A DNA stretch of 64,000 bases from Pagrus major (taxonomy: Eukaryota > Chordata > Actinopteri > Spariformes > Sparidae): the NCBI RefSeq assembly GCF_040436345.1, contig NC_133232.1:30138315-30202314 (forward strand). The letters are read 5' to 3'. Below the pieces are notes generated by a model that searched no databases, was not told the origin of the DNA, and saw nothing but the letters and a program-made list of their open reading frames with translations. Positions 62,795-64,000 of the stretch are shown here, one piece after another. A program made the translations under genes and the position numbers. How positions within the stretch are numbered: position 1 is the first letter of the stretch; every line of letters starts with the position of its first letter.

Positions 62795-63164
62795 GCTCTC
62801 TCTCCTCAGCGGGGCTTTGTGTATCTACCCACAGCCAAAGACTTCAATCACAGCAGGCGTGATGAAGGGGGACTGTGTGCACGCTGCTCGCTGTGGGTCA
62901 TTTTCATTATGTGGCTGATTATTTATGCGATTACCCACTCTGTCCCGAACAGTCGAAACACACGTAAACACAGAAGCAGTCACGGTATCAAGGGGACACA
63001 GTGTACACACACACACACACAAAACACACACATAATCCCAGTGAAAGGCTGTGGTTGTGATGAGGGAGTTGTTAGTGTGGGGGTGGCAGCATACTCACAG
63101 ACTTTCATCAGGAGACAGGCTATCCGTGAAGAATGAACAATTCTGACTCTCCATTTCTGCCAAT
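51935..63164 (-). CDS. drp2: Dystrophin-related protein 2, partial (C-terminal exons)
   Basis: Five exons in order: 63164-63099, 59736-59590, 56274-56022, 52302-52185, 52021-51935 (671 nt, about 223 codons), all in phase. They correspond to the last exons of the dystrophin family. The first gives [18 protein letters not shown], the second [12 protein letters not shown] through LARLENENR. The third gives the coiled coil [17 protein letters not shown], then [20 protein letters not shown] and [19 protein letters not shown]. The fourth is a low-complexity Ser/Gly stretch ending DTEAA, the fifth [17 protein letters not shown]. The 66-nt first exon has the size of dystrophin exon 73. The coiled coil is where dystrophin family members pair with dystrobrevins; DRP2 links dystroglycan and periaxin in Schwann cells. 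The 5' portion (spectrin repeats, WW, ZZ) is beyond the right edge. The final short exon, expected after the donor at 51934, was not found. Confidence 0.88.
52026..52079 (+). repeat. (CA)n microsatellite at a drp2 3' splice site
   Basis: A CA tract of about 54 bp with one G interruption. On the transcribed strand it reads (TG)n and ends just before the GGCAG acceptor of the exon starting at 52021. Confidence 0.9.
54095..54340. repeat. Dispersed fish repeat (CTTGAGATATTGCGTTCACA type) in a drp2 intron
   Basis: The order of GACCTTTGACATC-like text, GGCCAGTGACCTTGACC, GGACGTTCTTGAGATATTGC and CTGGAGCGGAGGCATAATGA is one I recall from a widespread teleost repeat. Non-coding. Confidence 0.5.
57790..57874 (+). 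repeat. (GT)n microsatellite, about 42 uninterrupted units
   Basis: A pure GT tract of 85 bp in a drp2 intron, likely highly polymorphic. Confidence 0.97.
60692..60736 (+). repeat. (GATG)n microsatellite
   Basis: About 11 tandem GATG units in a drp2 intron. Confidence 0.95.
61243..61529 (+). pseudogene. Degraded non-LTR retrotransposon (LINE) ORF2 fragment
   Basis: The frame starting at 61243 gives [19 protein letters not shown], then VIMFKALHG, a stop, [20 protein letters not shown] and [14 protein letters not shown]. This resembles the C-terminal region after the reverse transcriptase of L2/CR1-like fish LINEs (LHWLPV..RI.FK, FKALHG.AP.Y, R.LRS). One in-frame stop and missing flanks show it is dead. 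It lies in a drp2 intron, opposite to the gene. Confidence 0.7.
62762..62792 (+). repeat. (CA)n microsatellite
   Basis: About 15 CA units in a drp2 intron. Confidence 0.95.
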
Positions 63165-63170
63165 CTGTAG

Positions 63171-63174
<4 letters not shown>

Positions 63175-63210
<36 letters not shown>
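63175..63210 (+). repeat. (CA)n microsatellite at a drp2 3' splice site
   Basis: About 18 units. On the transcribed strand it reads (TG)n and is followed by TATATCTACAG, the acceptor of the 66-nt exon starting at 63164. Confidence 0.92.
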
Positions 63211-63212
<2 letters not shown>

Positions 63213-63590
63213 ATGCATACAAACAAACACAGAAAAGAGAAAAACAGGACACAGTGGATGAGCCGGAGCAAATGTAGGAAACAGCAAAAGCAGCACGTTT
63301 TATCCCATCACACGCTGGGGAAATATGTTTCCTGAAACACAAGATCAAACAAACACTCAGTACACTTTAGCTTCTAAGCAGTGTGAATAGGACCTGTGGC
63401 CTTTTAGTATTAAGGACTGAAACTGAACAGCAAGCAGTCCACAAACATGTAGACTGCAGAGTGGCAGCCATAAACGTGTCCACAAGGAGGGAGGATAAAG
63501 TTCTGATAAAATACTGCTCACTGTCCGCCAGCATGCAGGCGATAAAAAAGTCTTTCAGAAATGTGCTGTTATCCAGCACCATGGACAGCC

Positions 63591-63592
<2 letters not shown>

Positions 63593-63650
<58 letters not shown>
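63593..63650 (+). repeat. (GT)n microsatellite
   Basis: A pure GT tract of about 29 units in a drp2 intron. Confidence 0.96.
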
Positions 63651-63651
<1 letters not shown>

Positions 63652-64000
63652 AGGCAGTGAGTGAGCTGCTGTGTGGCTTCTCAGGACCAAGGACAGCGCT
63701 TCTAGTTCTGCATTATGTCTCTCTGACTGTCTCACTCTAAGCTGTCTCACCATCTGCAGGAGGGGAAAATAGTTTAATTGTGTTAAAAAATACTGCAGGT
63801 GATGTCGTGGTCTGTTTTTGTGCATGCACACAATCTGAACCTACACAGACGCCTGCAGTTCATAAATGACCACTCTTAGCATGATTACCTTCTGTGGCAG
63901 CGTACGAAGAAGAAAACAAACTTGTTCAAAGATAAACGTCCATTTAGGCACCTACGCTGTGTGACCGTGGGACTCAAATAGCATTCAGTACCCTGGTGAT

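Noticed and set aside
63660..63770. A minus-strand frame (QMVRQLRVRQSERHNAELEA and on) after a good CTCCTGCAG acceptor, as a further drp2 exon
   Set aside because: No match to the dystrophin-family sequence expected before LAEMES, no convincing donor, and the frame runs into a (TG)n tract.

Overview
The window looks like a piece of a teleost fish nuclear genome, probably a percomorph. Coding exons are short and are separated by AT-rich introns with canonical splice signals. Intergenic and intronic DNA is full of (CA/GT)n microsatellites, small inverted-repeat transposons and other dispersed repeats of the kind common in fish. There are no bacterial operon features and no RNA genes that I could support.

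Layout. 1-9.8 kb: no recognisable protein gene; it holds hairpins, a long foldback repeat and MITE-like copies. 11.88-22.31 kb (minus): a complete 16-exon slc9a6 (endosomal Na+/H+ exchanger NHE6), 692 codons, rebuilt exon by exon with phases that all agree. 22.31-23.45 kb: a divergent intergenic region with paired ETS-type sites and a perfect 20-bp inverted repeat. 23.45-33.41 kb (plus): a complete 12-exon taf7 (TFIID subunit), 362 codons. 36.07-47.78 kb (plus): an 8-exon AIP/AIPL1-type co-chaperone gene, 737 codons, about twice the family length because its TPR-coding exons are duplicated. 51.9-63.16 kb (minus): the 3' part of drp2 (dystrophin-related protein 2), five exons; the 5' part lies beyond the right edge and the last short exon was not found.

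The four genes do not form a pathway. NHE6 sets endosomal pH, TAF7 is a general transcription factor subunit, the AIPL1-like protein should be an HSP90-linked co-chaperone, and DRP2 is a membrane-cytoskeleton scaffold. The taf7-drp2 closeness matches the human TAF7L-DRP2 neighbourhood on Xq22, so this intron-rich taf7 is probably the parental locus rather than the intronless mammalian TAF7 retrocopy.

Most notable: (1) the AIPL1-like gene with an internal TPR duplication whose exon lengths and phases are preserved; (2) four introns with minor-spliceosome (U12-type) signals, one of them AT-AC, three in slc9a6 and one in taf7; (3) three exons, each a multiple of three in length, whose polypyrimidine tract is replaced by a (TG)n microsatellite on the transcribed strand.
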